Source: UBA5859 sp041940025
GTDB taxonomy: Bacteria; Pseudomonadota; Gammaproteobacteria; UBA5859
Assembly (NCBI GenBank): GCA_041940025.1
Contig: JBGTSY010000001.1
Location: forward strand, 62,001-126,000
Direction: 5' to 3'
DNA length: 64,000 bases
Shown piece by piece: positions 42,722 through 51,398 of the stretch; positions within the stretch are counted from its first letter, which is position 1, and the number at the start of each line of letters is the position of its first letter. The notes below the pieces were generated by a model. That model saw only the letters and a program-made list of their open reading frames with translations. It was not told the origin of the DNA and did not search any database. A program made the translations under genes and the position numbers.

Positions 42722-43171
42722 ATGCAATTTTCCAAGCTGACTAAAAAATATTTCAATTCCCTATTTCTGATTTTTCTTTTCGCCGTTTTTTCTACTCAGA
42801 TTAGAGCTGAAATTGTTGTCGTTACTCACCCTGATAGCGAATTCTCTCACTTAAGTAAAGAGATGGTTCATGCCTACTTTTTAGGAGAATTACTCACCAC
42901 TAATACTGGGGCAACGGTTGCAATTGGCATGCAGGTTCCAACAACCGCTATTCGACAGGAATTTGATAGTCAAATATTGGAAATCGAGTCTGAAAAACTG
43001 CTCTCTCGATGGTCTGGACTTGTCTTTTCTGGCCACGCTTCCATGCCAGAAGTGCTGAAAAATGATAAAGAAGTGATCGAATGGTTGCTAAAGCAAGTGA
43101 ATGCAATTGCATATATCGATAAAGAAAACCTGACAGAGGAGTTAAAACTCTTGTACCTGCACTCTCCCTAG
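42722..43171 (+). CDS. Short periplasmic phosphate-binding-like protein
   Basis: This 149-residue protein has a signal peptide (about residues 1-29, ending QIRAE) and a half-length PBP-like fold (IVVVTHPDSEFSHLSKEMVHAYFLGE, then VNAIAYIDKENL). Such short members are annotated as phosphate ABC transporter substrate-binding-like proteins. No transporter genes are adjacent, so uptake cannot be claimed. A sensor or stress role is possible. Confidence 0.7.
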   Translation: MQFSKLTKKYFNSLFLIFLFAVFSTQIRAEIVVVTHPDSEFSHLSKEMVHAYFLGELLTTNTGATVAIGMQVPTTAIRQEFDSQILEIESEKLLSRWSGLVFSGHASMPEVLKNDKEVIEWLLKQVNAIAYIDKENLTEELKLLYLHSP

Positions 43172-43181
43172 TTTCAGGGAG
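43164..43181 (+). terminator. Possible terminator after the PBP-like gene
   Basis: CTCCCT and AGGGAG form a 6-bp stem across the stop codon, followed ten bases later by TTTTT. The delayed T-run makes this a weak terminator. Confidence 0.35.
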
Positions 43182-43382
43182 CAGTATAGATTTTTAGCTC
43201 CTCCTCTCCAACCAAAGTCGCAATATCTTCAGAGATGGCTTTTCTCCTAGTCACCTATTAAGAAACCCACTGTTCCATTAGATGACTGGCAATCTGCTTC
43301 ATTTATCCGCCACTCCGTACGACTGTTTTGTTAGAATCGCCTCCACTGATAATGATAACTACTCCTTCAAGGAAAAAATCAA

Positions 43383-44186
43383 ATGAAAGCAGATGTCCTC
43401 TACGAGCGGAAGGGTGACCTCTATTACCCAACGGATCGAGCGGCCTCTCCCTGGGATAGCCAACTCATACATGGTGGAGCCATTACCGGTTTGTTGGCCC
43501 ATGTCTTGGATACGAGACATCATCATGCGGGCATGCAGTTTATCCGTATCACAAACGATCTTTTTCGTCCCGCGCCCCGTCAACCGGTGACGGTGGACAC
43601 GGAAATCATTCGCCAAGGATCACGTATTCGAGCCATTGTCGCGCGTATGATCATAGAAAGCCATGAGGTTGCTCGCGCGACAGCTATCTCCTCTGTGCGT
43701 CAAGAAATCGAGTTGCCCAATGCCGATACTAAGCCGGAGCCTATCGAGTTCCCGGAACAACTGCCCATCAGTGGTTTTTTAGGGCCATACACAAAAAATA
43801 TCGATGAAGCACCACCTGGATTTAACTTTGCAGTAGAAATGCGCAAAGTAGAGGGATTTGAATTTAAAGGTTGGGGAACCGCCTGGTTGCACATTCGCTC
43901 GAATGTCGTACTAAATGAAGAGAATACGCCCCTTAGCTACATGGGCATGATGACAGATTTTGGCAATGGTATCGGACAGATGGCGCTTGGCAACAATCAG
44001 GCCTGCATCAATTCAGACAGTACACTTTACTTATATAGATATCCGCAACAGCGATGGATACGTTTTCAGTGTCAAACCCAAATTCAATCAAGCGGTAACG
44101 GCACCACTGAAACAGTATTGGCAGATAAAGATGGTCCACTGGGAAAAGTCATACAATCATTAATTGTCAGACCGTTTCGTTTATAG
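43383..44186 (+). CDS. Acyl-CoA thioesterase family protein (TesB-like)
   Basis: This 267-residue protein has two HotDog halves. The first (HGGAITGLLAHVLD near residue 30, ITNDLFRPAPRQPVTVDTEI) and the second (GWGTAWLHIRSNVVL, then MMTDFGNGIG) resemble TesB-type acyl-CoA thioesterases. AAGGAAAAA precedes the ATG. Its 3' end overlaps the convergent GNAT gene by 20 bases. Substrate length cannot be told. Confidence 0.8.
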   Translation: MKADVLYERKGDLYYPTDRAASPWDSQLIHGGAITGLLAHVLDTRHHHAGMQFIRITNDLFRPAPRQPVTVDTEIIRQGSRIRAIVARMIIESHEVARATAISSVRQEIELPNADTKPEPIEFPEQLPISGFLGPYTKNIDEAPPGFNFAVEMRKVEGFEFKGWGTAWLHIRSNVVLNEENTPLSYMGMMTDFGNGIGQMALGNNQACINSDSTLYLYRYPQQRWIRFQCQTQIQSSGNGTTETVLADKDGPLGKVIQSLIVRPFRL

Positions 44187-44784
44187 AAGAGTACAGCGAT
44201 TTGGCTTTTTTATAGACACGTATTTCTACATCTTGAGCCTCTAATCCTAACTGCCCACCCCAGACGGTGGCATGGTAGCTGAAACCCAACCTCTTCATGA
44301 TTGCGATGGAAGCTCGATTGTGCTGGCGAGCTAACGCCCAAATTTCATTGAGATCTAAGGTATTAAATCCATGTTTCAGCAACGCTTCACCAATTTCATA
44401 AGCGCGATTGTGTCCCCAAAATTTTGGCAATAGCCAACACCCAATTTCTACGTGATCTGTATTTGCTAAAGGCTGCAAGCCCGCCATACCTATCAGTTCA
44501 TCATTTCCGTGACACTTGATGGGTCCCAAACCATATTGTAGATCATTAAAATTGGACTGCTGACGACTGATAAAGCTCTTGGTTTGTACTGGATCCCAGA
44601 TTTCACCGCGACCTATATATCGCATCACTTTCGGATCCCTAACCAACAAACTAAAAGCGTAAAAATCCAATTCACTCCAATGAGAGATGTAAAAGCGCTT
44701 ACTGTTCACAAAAACGCTAGACTGTTGCTTGCCTGAGTTGCTCATGCAAGAAAGCGACACAGCCAAATCATAGATCGCTACCAA
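44167..44784 (-). CDS. GNAT family N-acetyltransferase
   Basis: This protein of at most 205 residues belongs to the RimJ/RimL-like group (Acetyltransf_3). It shows the RDPKVMRYIG segment, the strand EIGCWLLPKFWGHNRAYEIG that forms the acetyl-CoA site, and NRASIAIMKRLGF. The start is uncertain: TTG 44784 or ATG 44745, neither with a good ribosome binding site. The substrate is unknown. Confidence 0.82.
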   Translation of the reverse strand: MVAIYDLAVSLSCMSNSGKQQSSVFVNSKRFYISHWSELDFYAFSLLVRDPKVMRYIGRGEIWDPVQTKSFISRQQSNFNDLQYGLGPIKCHGNDELIGMAGLQPLANTDHVEIGCWLLPKFWGHNRAYEIGEALLKHGFNTLDLNEIWALARQHNRASIAIMKRLGFSYHATVWGGQLGLEAQDVEIRVYKKAKSLYSSINETV

Positions 44785-44818
44785 AAAATCGCATCCTATC
44801 TAATCTCGCGAAACAGCG

Positions 44819-45508
44819 TTAAGAGGTCAGTCTAAATTGTATTGGCACTAACACTTCACTAGCGACGCCGCGATCATTCACCGTAGCCGGTCGAAACAAC
44901 CATTCACTCACGGCATTTAAGGCGCTTTGATCTAACAGCTGATGCCCAGAACTCTGAGTCACCTCAATACCGTCCACTCTGCCCGCCGGATCAATTTGAA
45001 CTTTCAATAATACCGTGCCGACCCAACCATGACGTCGCGCTATCAAGGGGTAGGAAGGAGGAGCATTCTGAGCCTTGGCAAGATCTATATCCACTGGAGT
45101 TGAAACAGCACCCTCTATGGAGGGTTCCGTTTTATCATCACCTTTGGACGCTATCCTCCCCGGCTTCTCATGATTCAGAGGTTCCCCCTTGTTAGCCGTT
45201 GGCGCAGGCATTGCGTCAAATGGGCTCGCTAAGGGTACGCTCTCTGTAATCGTGTTTTTTCTACCCAACGTCTTGTTATTTGATTGAATTTGTTCGATTT
45301 TATGAGTGTTTGATTGGGAAATAGAAGACAGCCAATACAATTTATAAGTTTTCTGTATAGACACATCTGGCTGATGCAAATCAACTGCTTGCATCACCAC
45401 CGCTGCAAATAAAAAGTGAACGGACAGCGAAAATCCAAGGGCGCCAAAAAAAGCGAATCGATGCGAGGAGCGGGAAGCGAACCTAAACACGGGCTGGACC
45501 AGACTCAA
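44819..45508 (-). CDS. TonB family energy transducer
   Basis: This 229-residue protein has an N-terminal anchor helix (about residues 22-42), a Pro/Lys/Glu-poor periplasmic linker and a C-terminal TonB domain (about 145-229; YPLIARRHGWVGTVLLKVQID and ALNAVSEWLFRPA). No exbB/exbD or TonB-dependent receptor is adjacent. It would energise outer-membrane receptors encoded elsewhere. Confidence 0.87.
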   Translation of the reverse strand: MSLVQPVFRFASRSSHRFAFFGALGFSLSVHFLFAAVVMQAVDLHQPDVSIQKTYKLYWLSSISQSNTHKIEQIQSNNKTLGRKNTITESVPLASPFDAMPAPTANKGEPLNHEKPGRIASKGDDKTEPSIEGAVSTPVDIDLAKAQNAPPSYPLIARRHGWVGTVLLKVQIDPAGRVDGIEVTQSSGHQLLDQSALNAVSEWLFRPATVNDRGVASEVLVPIQFRLTS

Positions 45509-45562
45509 TTAGGAGATAACTAACACGCGTGTACCATCCAAAAGAGATTATTTTATCAATAC

Positions 45563-45576
45563 TTGACCTAAGTCAC
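45563..45576. promoter_or_regulatory. FNR/DNR-like palindrome between tonB and phzF
   Basis: TTGAC-CTAA-GTCAC matches the TTGAC-N4-GTCAA pattern at nine of ten positions. It lies between the divergent TonB and PhzF genes, about 90 bases from the PhzF start. No -10 element sits at the standard distance, so the target gene is unclear. Confidence 0.35.
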
Positions 45577-45663
45577 ACGGCGTTTTCTTCAACAATGAAA
45601 TATCAGCCGAAGTTTCTGGTATCCTATCAGATTTGAGTGAAACGATTTGTAAGGGGAGTGTGC

Positions 45664-46593
45664 GTGGGCCAGCCATTTTACACGGTAGACGTGTTTTCCG
45701 ATAGACTTTTCAATGGTGCGCAAATAGCGGTATTTCCAGAAGCGGGATCGCTTTCGGAGCAATCAATGCAAGTCATAGCTGAAGAACTTAATCTCACAGA
45801 AACCGTGTTTATTCTGCCATCGCGAAATCACTCAGAAGATTTTTATTTACGTATCTTTTCTCCCCGTGAAGAACTGCAATTTGCCGGGCATCCCGTTTTA
45901 GCAGCCGCAAAAGTATTGCACCACCTTGATAAGCTACCCAGCCAGGGCAGCACAAAGGAGTGTGTGTTTGGCATGGCCTCCAGACCAGTTTCGGTTCGCG
46001 TGAAAACTCAAAATGATGACCAGTTAATACAATTTGCAGTGGAAGTAGCGCCGATTGTTGAAAGATTTGTCCCGGAAGAACAAGAACTTGCTGCTCTACT
46101 TAGTGTGCCCACAAAGGCGTTAGATGTGAAGGGATACAGTGCTCAATTGGTTGCCTGCGATCAACCCTATCTAATTATACCTATTCGTCATCAAGATCTG
46201 CTCAAAGCGGCAAAATTTGATGAGGCGGCTTGGAGTCAATCTGCAGCACCTTCCACATTGGCCCAGGAAATTCTATTGTTTACCCCCAAAACAGGGCATG
46301 CTCAGGCCAATTTTGCCGCACGTTTAATGGGACCGCTAATTGCCCAAAACGACGATCCTCCAATTGGCAGTGCATTGCCCGCATTCGCCGCCTACCTTGC
46401 AGATCATCGTGATTTGCCCGCCGGCACACACACCTTTTGTATCGTGCGCGGACAAGCACCCAAACGCGAAAGCGTCATCCAGGTGGAACTGGATAAGAAA
46501 GCTGGGCGCACCCTGCAAGTCCGCCTGGGTGGTGCGGCAGTACTAGCCAGCCAGGGGCAACTCTATTTTCCGACACAGGCCACCGCAGCCTGA
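45664..46593 (+). CDS. PhzF family isomerase/epimerase
   Basis: This 309-residue protein has the two-fold PhzF/DapF-like architecture. It shows YTVDVFSDRLFNGAQIAVFPEA at the N-terminus, the catalytic Glu in ELNLTETVFIL, and LRIFSPREELQFAGHPVLAAA. There is no phenazine cluster nearby, so it is a housekeeping member of unknown substrate. The GTG at 45664 is chosen because AGGGGAG lies five bases upstream. Confidence 0.87.
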   Translation: MGQPFYTVDVFSDRLFNGAQIAVFPEAGSLSEQSMQVIAEELNLTETVFILPSRNHSEDFYLRIFSPREELQFAGHPVLAAAKVLHHLDKLPSQGSTKECVFGMASRPVSVRVKTQNDDQLIQFAVEVAPIVERFVPEEQELAALLSVPTKALDVKGYSAQLVACDQPYLIIPIRHQDLLKAAKFDEAAWSQSAAPSTLAQEILLFTPKTGHAQANFAARLMGPLIAQNDDPPIGSALPAFAAYLADHRDLPAGTHTFCIVRGQAPKRESVIQVELDKKAGRTLQVRLGGAAVLASQGQLYFPTQATAA

Positions 46594-46723
46594 GAGAATT
46601 TGAAACCGGGATGAAAAAATTCGCTACAATATCGACTCAGGGACTCAAAATACGCGATTCTCACATAAAACCAATTAGAAGTGACAGGCGAGTTGAAGTC
46701 ACACATCCCGGGAGGAGGAAACC

Positions 46724-46942
46724 ATGTTAGTTTTTAAGATAGTAGATGGAAATAATAAGCCTGTAAAAAAAACCAAAGTAACGGTTCATATTCATGAAGG
46801 AGGCAATGCTTCGGCACTGACGGATCGGTCTGGTTTTGTCGCTGTACCGGTGACGGGGGGTACATTTGGCACTGTCACGGTTAATGGCGCTCAGATCTAT
46901 GACGGCAATGTACGAGAACTTGACGAATTAGTGTTGCCATAG
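46724..46942 (+). CDS. Small beta-rich protein of unknown function
   Basis: This 72-residue protein has a very strong ribosome binding site (GGGAGGAGGAAA) and no signal peptide or membrane segment. The pattern NKPVKKTKVTVHIHEGGNASALTDRSGFVAVPV resembles a minimal carboxypeptidase-regulatory or Ig-like sandwich, which is odd for a cytoplasmic protein. It is a single gene. Function unknown. Confidence 0.65.
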   Translation: MLVFKIVDGNNKPVKKTKVTVHIHEGGNASALTDRSGFVAVPVTGGTFGTVTVNGAQIYDGNVRELDELVLP

Positions 46943-47044
46943 AGAAAGAAAGCGGGCGCTCGGAATCGTTGCCTACCAAAAAATCGTGATCCCTATCGGT
47001 GGATCGATCTATAACATCTATCACGCGCCTAGCGATTGCTCAGC

Positions 47045-48076
47045 TTATTTAGCCAGTTTTCGACTAAGCTTGTCAGCAATGTTGTCGACAAAATCTGTGG
47101 TACTGAAGGTACCACCGAGGTCTGATGTGCATTCATTATGACTCAATGAATGCAGGAGTGATAATCGCAATGCATGTCCATACTGATAGTGATTAATATG
47201 ATCCAGTAGCATTCCAAAAGAGAGCAACATGGCTGTTGGATTACAAATGTTTTTACCCGCAATATCGGGCGCAGTACCACCCGCAGGATCAAACATCGCC
47301 AAACTCACTTGACGATTAGCATCGAACGCATAGTTGCCGCTGGCACCAGTGCCAATGCTCCCCACTAATCCACTGGCCATGTCAGAAAGAAAATCACCAT
47401 ATTCATTTAAAACCAGCACTACCTCATAATCTTCAGGTCGAATTATAATCTTCGCCAACAATGCATCGAACAATTCTTGATGATGGCGCACATCGACAAA
47501 ATCCTGATGAATGTCTTTAACAACTGACTCAAATAACCCATCGGTGACTCTTTGGATAGTATGTTTACTGGCAGTGGTGACAGAAAGACCTTTTTTCCTG
47601 GCCAACTCAAAAGCGAATACCGCCGCTTGCGCACAAGGTTCACGCTCTACCATTCTAAGTGACACCGCAGCATCCTTACCCACCAACTGGCCGGGATCAT
47701 CATAGGTGCCACCCACTGCCACACGTACAATATGTAAATTGACGTTTTCTTTAAAATTGGAATCAATACCGCGAATCGAAATAGCAGGTCGATAAATCAC
47801 ACTGAAACCACAACGGCGCCGAATTGCCGCATTTGGGCTCGCTGTTTTAGTGGTAGTGGGGTACTTTAACGCCAGCTTCGTGCGACGCAATGACTCCTCA
47901 GCCATATCGATTGCCGCCTCTCCTAGTTTTTCGCGATTTGACAAGCTCCAATCGATAGAATGAAAATTAAAATCTAGCGGTATGACCTCAGCTATGCGCT
48001 TCACTGCTTGGTTAAGTTCTTGCGAAATACCGTCTCCGAGTAGCTCTGTAACTTCGATTGTTTCCATAGACATCAT
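47045..48076 (-). CDS. Isocitrate/isopropylmalate dehydrogenase family protein
   Basis: This 343-residue beta-decarboxylating dehydrogenase shows LLGDGISQELN at the start, the substrate Arg region SPNAAIRRRCG...YRPAIS, the catalytic Lys in TASKHTIQRVTDGLF, the metal site LNEYGDFLSDMASGLVGS and the cofactor loop GGTAPDIAGKNICNPTAMLL. The usual R-E-N-T-E-G motif reads RVAVGG before the conserved Tyr, so substrate or cofactor use may differ from isocitrate dehydrogenase. It is a single gene with its promoter region toward the universal stress gene. Confidence 0.85.
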   Translation of the reverse strand: MMSMETIEVTELLGDGISQELNQAVKRIAEVIPLDFNFHSIDWSLSNREKLGEAAIDMAEESLRRTKLALKYPTTTKTASPNAAIRRRCGFSVIYRPAISIRGIDSNFKENVNLHIVRVAVGGTYDDPGQLVGKDAAVSLRMVEREPCAQAAVFAFELARKKGLSVTTASKHTIQRVTDGLFESVVKDIHQDFVDVRHHQELFDALLAKIIIRPEDYEVVLVLNEYGDFLSDMASGLVGSIGTGASGNYAFDANRQVSLAMFDPAGGTAPDIAGKNICNPTAMLLSFGMLLDHINHYQYGHALRLSLLHSLSHNECTSDLGGTFSTTDFVDNIADKLSRKLAK

Positions 48077-48224
48077 GCTGGTTTACTATCCATTCAATCT
48101 ACACGACTATACACCAATTTAGTTACTCACAATCTATTTTTTAACTATCACAACTTGGCGCTGAGAAAAAAATCAGTGACAATAGATTTTCCTAATAGGG
48201 GAAACAACTGTTCCGAGGTGAGTA

Positions 48225-48665
48225 ATGAAGATAAAACGAGTATTGGTACCCATCGATTTTTCAGATTGCGCATTACAGGGTTGGGATCATGCGTTGGATC
48301 TCTTCAAAGGGGCAGATGTCTCATTTGATGCGCTCTATGTGGTGGAGCCCATTATCGCCCCAGCCGAACTATATAGCGTTTGGCCTTACGAAGAAAAACA
48401 GAAAGAATATGCTGAAGAGCGATTTCGTGCGCTCAAGGAGTCTGGGCGATTACAGGCAACAAATGTGAAAACAGAAGTGATCTACGGTCATGCTCATGAG
48501 GCCATTATTAAATACGCAGATGAAAACAGTGTGGATATGATTGTGATAGCCACTCACGGCCACAAAGGGCTCAATCATTTTATGTTAGGCAGTACCGCTG
48601 AGCGGGTGGTTCGTGGTGCCTCATGTCCTGTCTTAACCGTCAAACCGCAACAGCAAGAGAATTAA
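48225..48665 (+). CDS. Universal stress protein (UspA family)
   Basis: This 146-residue single-domain protein has RVLVPIDFSDCALQGWDHAL at the start and the nucleotide-binding signature GHKGLNHFMLGSTAERVVRGASCPVLTV (G-x2-G-x9-G-S/T) at the end. The motif suggests the ATP-binding subclass. GAGGTGAG precedes the ATG. It is convergent with the FNR-type regulator gene. Confidence 0.92.
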   Translation: MKIKRVLVPIDFSDCALQGWDHALDLFKGADVSFDALYVVEPIIAPAELYSVWPYEEKQKEYAEERFRALKESGRLQATNVKTEVIYGHAHEAIIKYADENSVDMIVIATHGHKGLNHFMLGSTAERVVRGASCPVLTVKPQQQEN

Positions 48666-48763
48666 TCAATTCTACCCAAAAGCATGCCTTGCCATAAAAT
48701 CAATTGAGGTACCCCCTCAGAGATAGTGTTCACTTTGGTGATCTCTCTGCTGAAAGAAGTGTT

Positions 48764-49504
48764 TTAATCCCGGATGCAATTGCCAGCAATGGCTCTGAGA
48801 CCGTCTCTATCTAAAATACTAAGGGCTTTTGATTCGATATGAATGAGTCCTTCCCGCTGCCAGGCCGACAAGGTTCGGCTTACGGTTTCTATTGTCATAC
48901 CCAAATAGTTAGCCATCTCCTGTCTAGACATATATAGGCGAAAGTCCTGACTGGAATATCCTCTATCGCTGAATCTTCTAGATAGGTTATCTAGAAATGC
49001 AGCCAATCGCTCAGACGCGCGCTTATTGGCGAGTAACGATAACAAATCTTGCTCTCGACTGATTTCTGCACCCATGATTTTCAACAACTGGCGATTTAAT
49101 GAGGGCAGCTCCGCTGCCAAAGCCTCGATATTGGCAAAGGGTAAGACGCATATTGCTGTCGTATCTAATGCCACCGCAGAGCACTGATGTCGTTCCTCAC
49201 TCAGGGCGTCTAGTCCCAGAAGTTCGCCGGGTAATGCGAAGCCTATGATCTGCTCCACGCCATCTGAACTTAGCACGGAGGTTTTCATACAACCAGATCG
49301 CACAGCAAACAAAGACTCTAACGGATCACCAACGGTGTAAAGAGATTCACCCCGATGTAGCGTCATTTTTTTCTCTAAAGCTGATTCCAGACGCTCTAAC
49401 TCAGATGCCTCTAATCCAGCCGGCAAGCAGAGTTGAGATACGGAACAGGACCGACATGCTTGTCGAACACGGTCCATATCAAGTGGTTTCGACATTTCAG
49501 ACAT
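48764..49504 (-). CDS. FNR-type oxygen-responsive transcriptional regulator
   Basis: This 246-residue Crp/Fnr protein has an N-terminal Cys cluster (CRSC-x5-C, residues 16-25) and further Cys residues in the sensor domain (HQCSAVALDTTAIC), fitting a [4Fe-4S] FNR. The cyclic-nucleotide-like fold is followed by a helix-turn-helix with ETVSR, whose Glu, Ser and Arg recognise TTGAT-N4-ATCAA. It therefore likely senses oxygen. A site of that type lies in the divergent intergenic region. Confidence 0.92.
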   Translation of the reverse strand: MSEMSKPLDMDRVRQACRSCSVSQLCLPAGLEASELERLESALEKKMTLHRGESLYTVGDPLESLFAVRSGCMKTSVLSSDGVEQIIGFALPGELLGLDALSEERHQCSAVALDTTAICVLPFANIEALAAELPSLNRQLLKIMGAEISREQDLLSLLANKRASERLAAFLDNLSRRFSDRGYSSQDFRLYMSRQEMANYLGMTIETVSRTLSAWQREGLIHIESKALSILDRDGLRAIAGNCIRD

Positions 49505-49594
49505 CGTAGTGACACCCTATAGTGGTTAAGTAATTGAGCTAAATTTGGTTCATTTTGACCTACTTTTAGATCTAGATTCTAACATGACTCCTGA

Positions 49595-49636
49595 TTGACC
49601 CAGATCAATGGGGCCAGTGCTCACAAATGATATAAA
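49595..49636 (+). promoter_or_regulatory. FNR box with correctly spaced -10 element
   Basis: TTGAC-CCAG-ATCAA (49595-49608) matches the FNR consensus at nine of ten positions. Its centre is 32 bases from the centre of TATAAA (49631-49636), the geometry of a class II FNR promoter (box at -41.5). Transcription would start near 49643 and read the Hsp20 gene. The FNR gene itself is divergent, so the box may also affect its own expression. Confidence 0.7.
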
Positions 49637-49658
49637 TAATACAGTTTAGAGGAAAAAT

Positions 49659-50078
49659 ATGACAGCAGTGTCGAAGACCTATTATCCAAACAATATTGAT
49701 TTATCTGAAATAAAACAGAGACTTGCTGTGCTTCACCGTCAGCGTGAAGAAATGTTCGGCAAAAATATTATCTCTTCATGGTTACCACTTTCAGATATTT
49801 GGGAAAATGACGAGATTTATCTGATATCTATTGAACTGCCCGGCACCGAATTCAGTGAAATCTCCACTGACGTTCGCAATAACATCTTAATTGTCAGTGG
49901 CAAAAAGAGCCCCTATCCGGAAATTCGAAAACTGACCACCGTTCGACGAGAATCCTCTCACGGCCCATTTCAACGAACATTCAAACTACCGGCTGGTGTT
50001 CAAAACTACACTTACAACCATTGGTTTCAAGATGGCATCCTGACAATTTGTTTCGAAAAACAATCCATCGATCCATAA
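49659..50078 (+). CDS. Hsp20/alpha-crystallin family chaperone
   Basis: This 139-residue small heat-shock protein has a short N-terminal arm and an alpha-crystallin domain (about residues 45-137): DEIYLISIELPGTEFSEIS, NNILIVSGKK, and FQRTFKLPAGV, with the final strand GILTICFEK. It lacks the usual C-terminal I-x-I tail. AGAGGAAAA precedes the ATG. The promoter carries an FNR box. Confidence 0.9.
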   Translation: MTAVSKTYYPNNIDLSEIKQRLAVLHRQREEMFGKNIISSWLPLSDIWENDEIYLISIELPGTEFSEISTDVRNNILIVSGKKSPYPEIRKLTTVRRESSHGPFQRTFKLPAGVQNYTYNHWFQDGILTICFEKQSIDP

Positions 50079-50154
50079 CACTCAAGTTCCGCGTGCCAAC
50101 GCCAGATACTAGATAAGACCTACCTTACATTGACAATGACATCTATGGATTGAT

Positions 50155-51285
50155 ATGGCTTGGTTTTCATTTAGACGCCGCAACCCGAACCCCATCACTA
50201 CGATTAAGATTGAAGGTAATGCTAATCAAATCAGCAAATTAGCAGCCCAAAGTCTAGCTGCGATAGCTCAAGTGGTTGATATTTTTGCGAATGATGCTTT
50301 TGACATAGAAGATCAAGATGCAAACACATTTAGACGTCAAAGCAAACAGTGGGCACAACATATTCTCACTGGGCTCACTCGTAAACAAAAAGAAGAGCCT
50401 GAGATAAATGCCCTGCCCACACCCCAACTCAACGAACGCGAACGAGAATGGGCTGGCTTGGAAAAATTCATTCGTACCCGTCGGAAACTGGAACGAGACT
50501 CCTTTGAACATCAGTCGGATGCACTCAAATCCGTCGTCTGGGAACTGGTACATGGGTTACGAACCATGTCGCAAACCGGTTATTCCTCTGAGGGTAAGAT
50601 CCAAAAAGGATTAGTGGATCTGGAAAGTGCCATGGAAAATAACTCAGTAGATAAATTGCAAAAAGCAATTAAGCCTGTCGTGGTCAATATTCGCGCCGCC
50701 CTCGACGAACAGCGAAAACAGTTCGACAGCGAATTAAACACCATGACCAATTTAGTGAGTAAAATGCGTCGCGAATTGGTGGCTACCAGACGTGACGCCG
50801 AAATTGATAAACTGACGCAGCTTTATAACCGTCGTGCTTTTGATGCCGCTTTAAGTCGTCATGTTGATTTAGCCGAACTTTCCGGCCGGCAACTGACATT
50901 AATGATGATTGACTTAGACCATTTCAAATCAATCAATGATTGCTACGGACACCCTGCTGGAGATGCATTACTCGCAGCGACTGCGAATCAGTTGACTCGC
51001 GCATTACCGCGCAAATCCGACTTTCTATCCCGCTTCGGTGGGGAAGAATTTGCAGTCATCGTTTTTGATGCACCGCAAGAGTCCGCAGCAAAGTTAGCGC
51101 AAACCGTCTTAAAGAAGATTAAAGAGATGCTCGTGGAGTATGAAGATCATCAGATCCAGATCACTTGCTCCATCGGTTATGCATCCTTAGAGCCAGGAGA
51201 AACCGCAGACGGATTAGTCAAACGAGCGGACAATGCTCTGTACGCAGCTAAAGATGCCGGTCGCAACTGTGTCATAAGTGCATAA
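50155..51285 (+). CDS. Soluble diguanylate cyclase
   Basis: This 376-residue protein has a charged helical N-terminal half (about residues 20-215, likely a coiled-coil dimerisation region) and a GGDEF domain (about 220-375). The active-site signature FGGEEF and the upstream inhibitory RxxD (RKSD) site are intact, with MIDLDHFKSINDCYGHPAGD and GYASLEPGE. It should make cyclic-di-GMP with product inhibition. No membrane segment is present. Confidence 0.92.
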   Translation: MAWFSFRRRNPNPITTIKIEGNANQISKLAAQSLAAIAQVVDIFANDAFDIEDQDANTFRRQSKQWAQHILTGLTRKQKEEPEINALPTPQLNEREREWAGLEKFIRTRRKLERDSFEHQSDALKSVVWELVHGLRTMSQTGYSSEGKIQKGLVDLESAMENNSVDKLQKAIKPVVVNIRAALDEQRKQFDSELNTMTNLVSKMRRELVATRRDAEIDKLTQLYNRRAFDAALSRHVDLAELSGRQLTLMMIDLDHFKSINDCYGHPAGDALLAATANQLTRALPRKSDFLSRFGGEEFAVIVFDAPQESAAKLAQTVLKKIKEMLVEYEDHQIQITCSIGYASLEPGETADGLVKRADNALYAAKDAGRNCVISA

Positions 51286-51324
51286 TCACACACACTAGAT
51301 TAGCAAATCTTTAATTGATAGATA

Positions 51325-51355
51325 AAACTAAAGCGGTCTTCGACCGCCTTAGTTT
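51325..51355. terminator. Bidirectional terminator-like hairpin
   Basis: The arms at 51325-51338 and 51342-51355 pair over 13 of 14 positions, with the core GCGGTC/GACCGC around TTC. A-rich and T-rich ends on both sides make it usable from both strands. It lies between the converging cyclase and small lipoprotein genes. Confidence 0.7.
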
Positions 51356-51398
51356 GTCTCACTTGTATTAATTTTTAGGATGGTTCTTACTCTCGAAC

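Noticed and set aside
45664..46593. Phenazine biosynthesis gene cluster
   Set aside because: Only a PhzF-family isomerase is present; none of the other phz genes is nearby and the family is widespread without phenazines.
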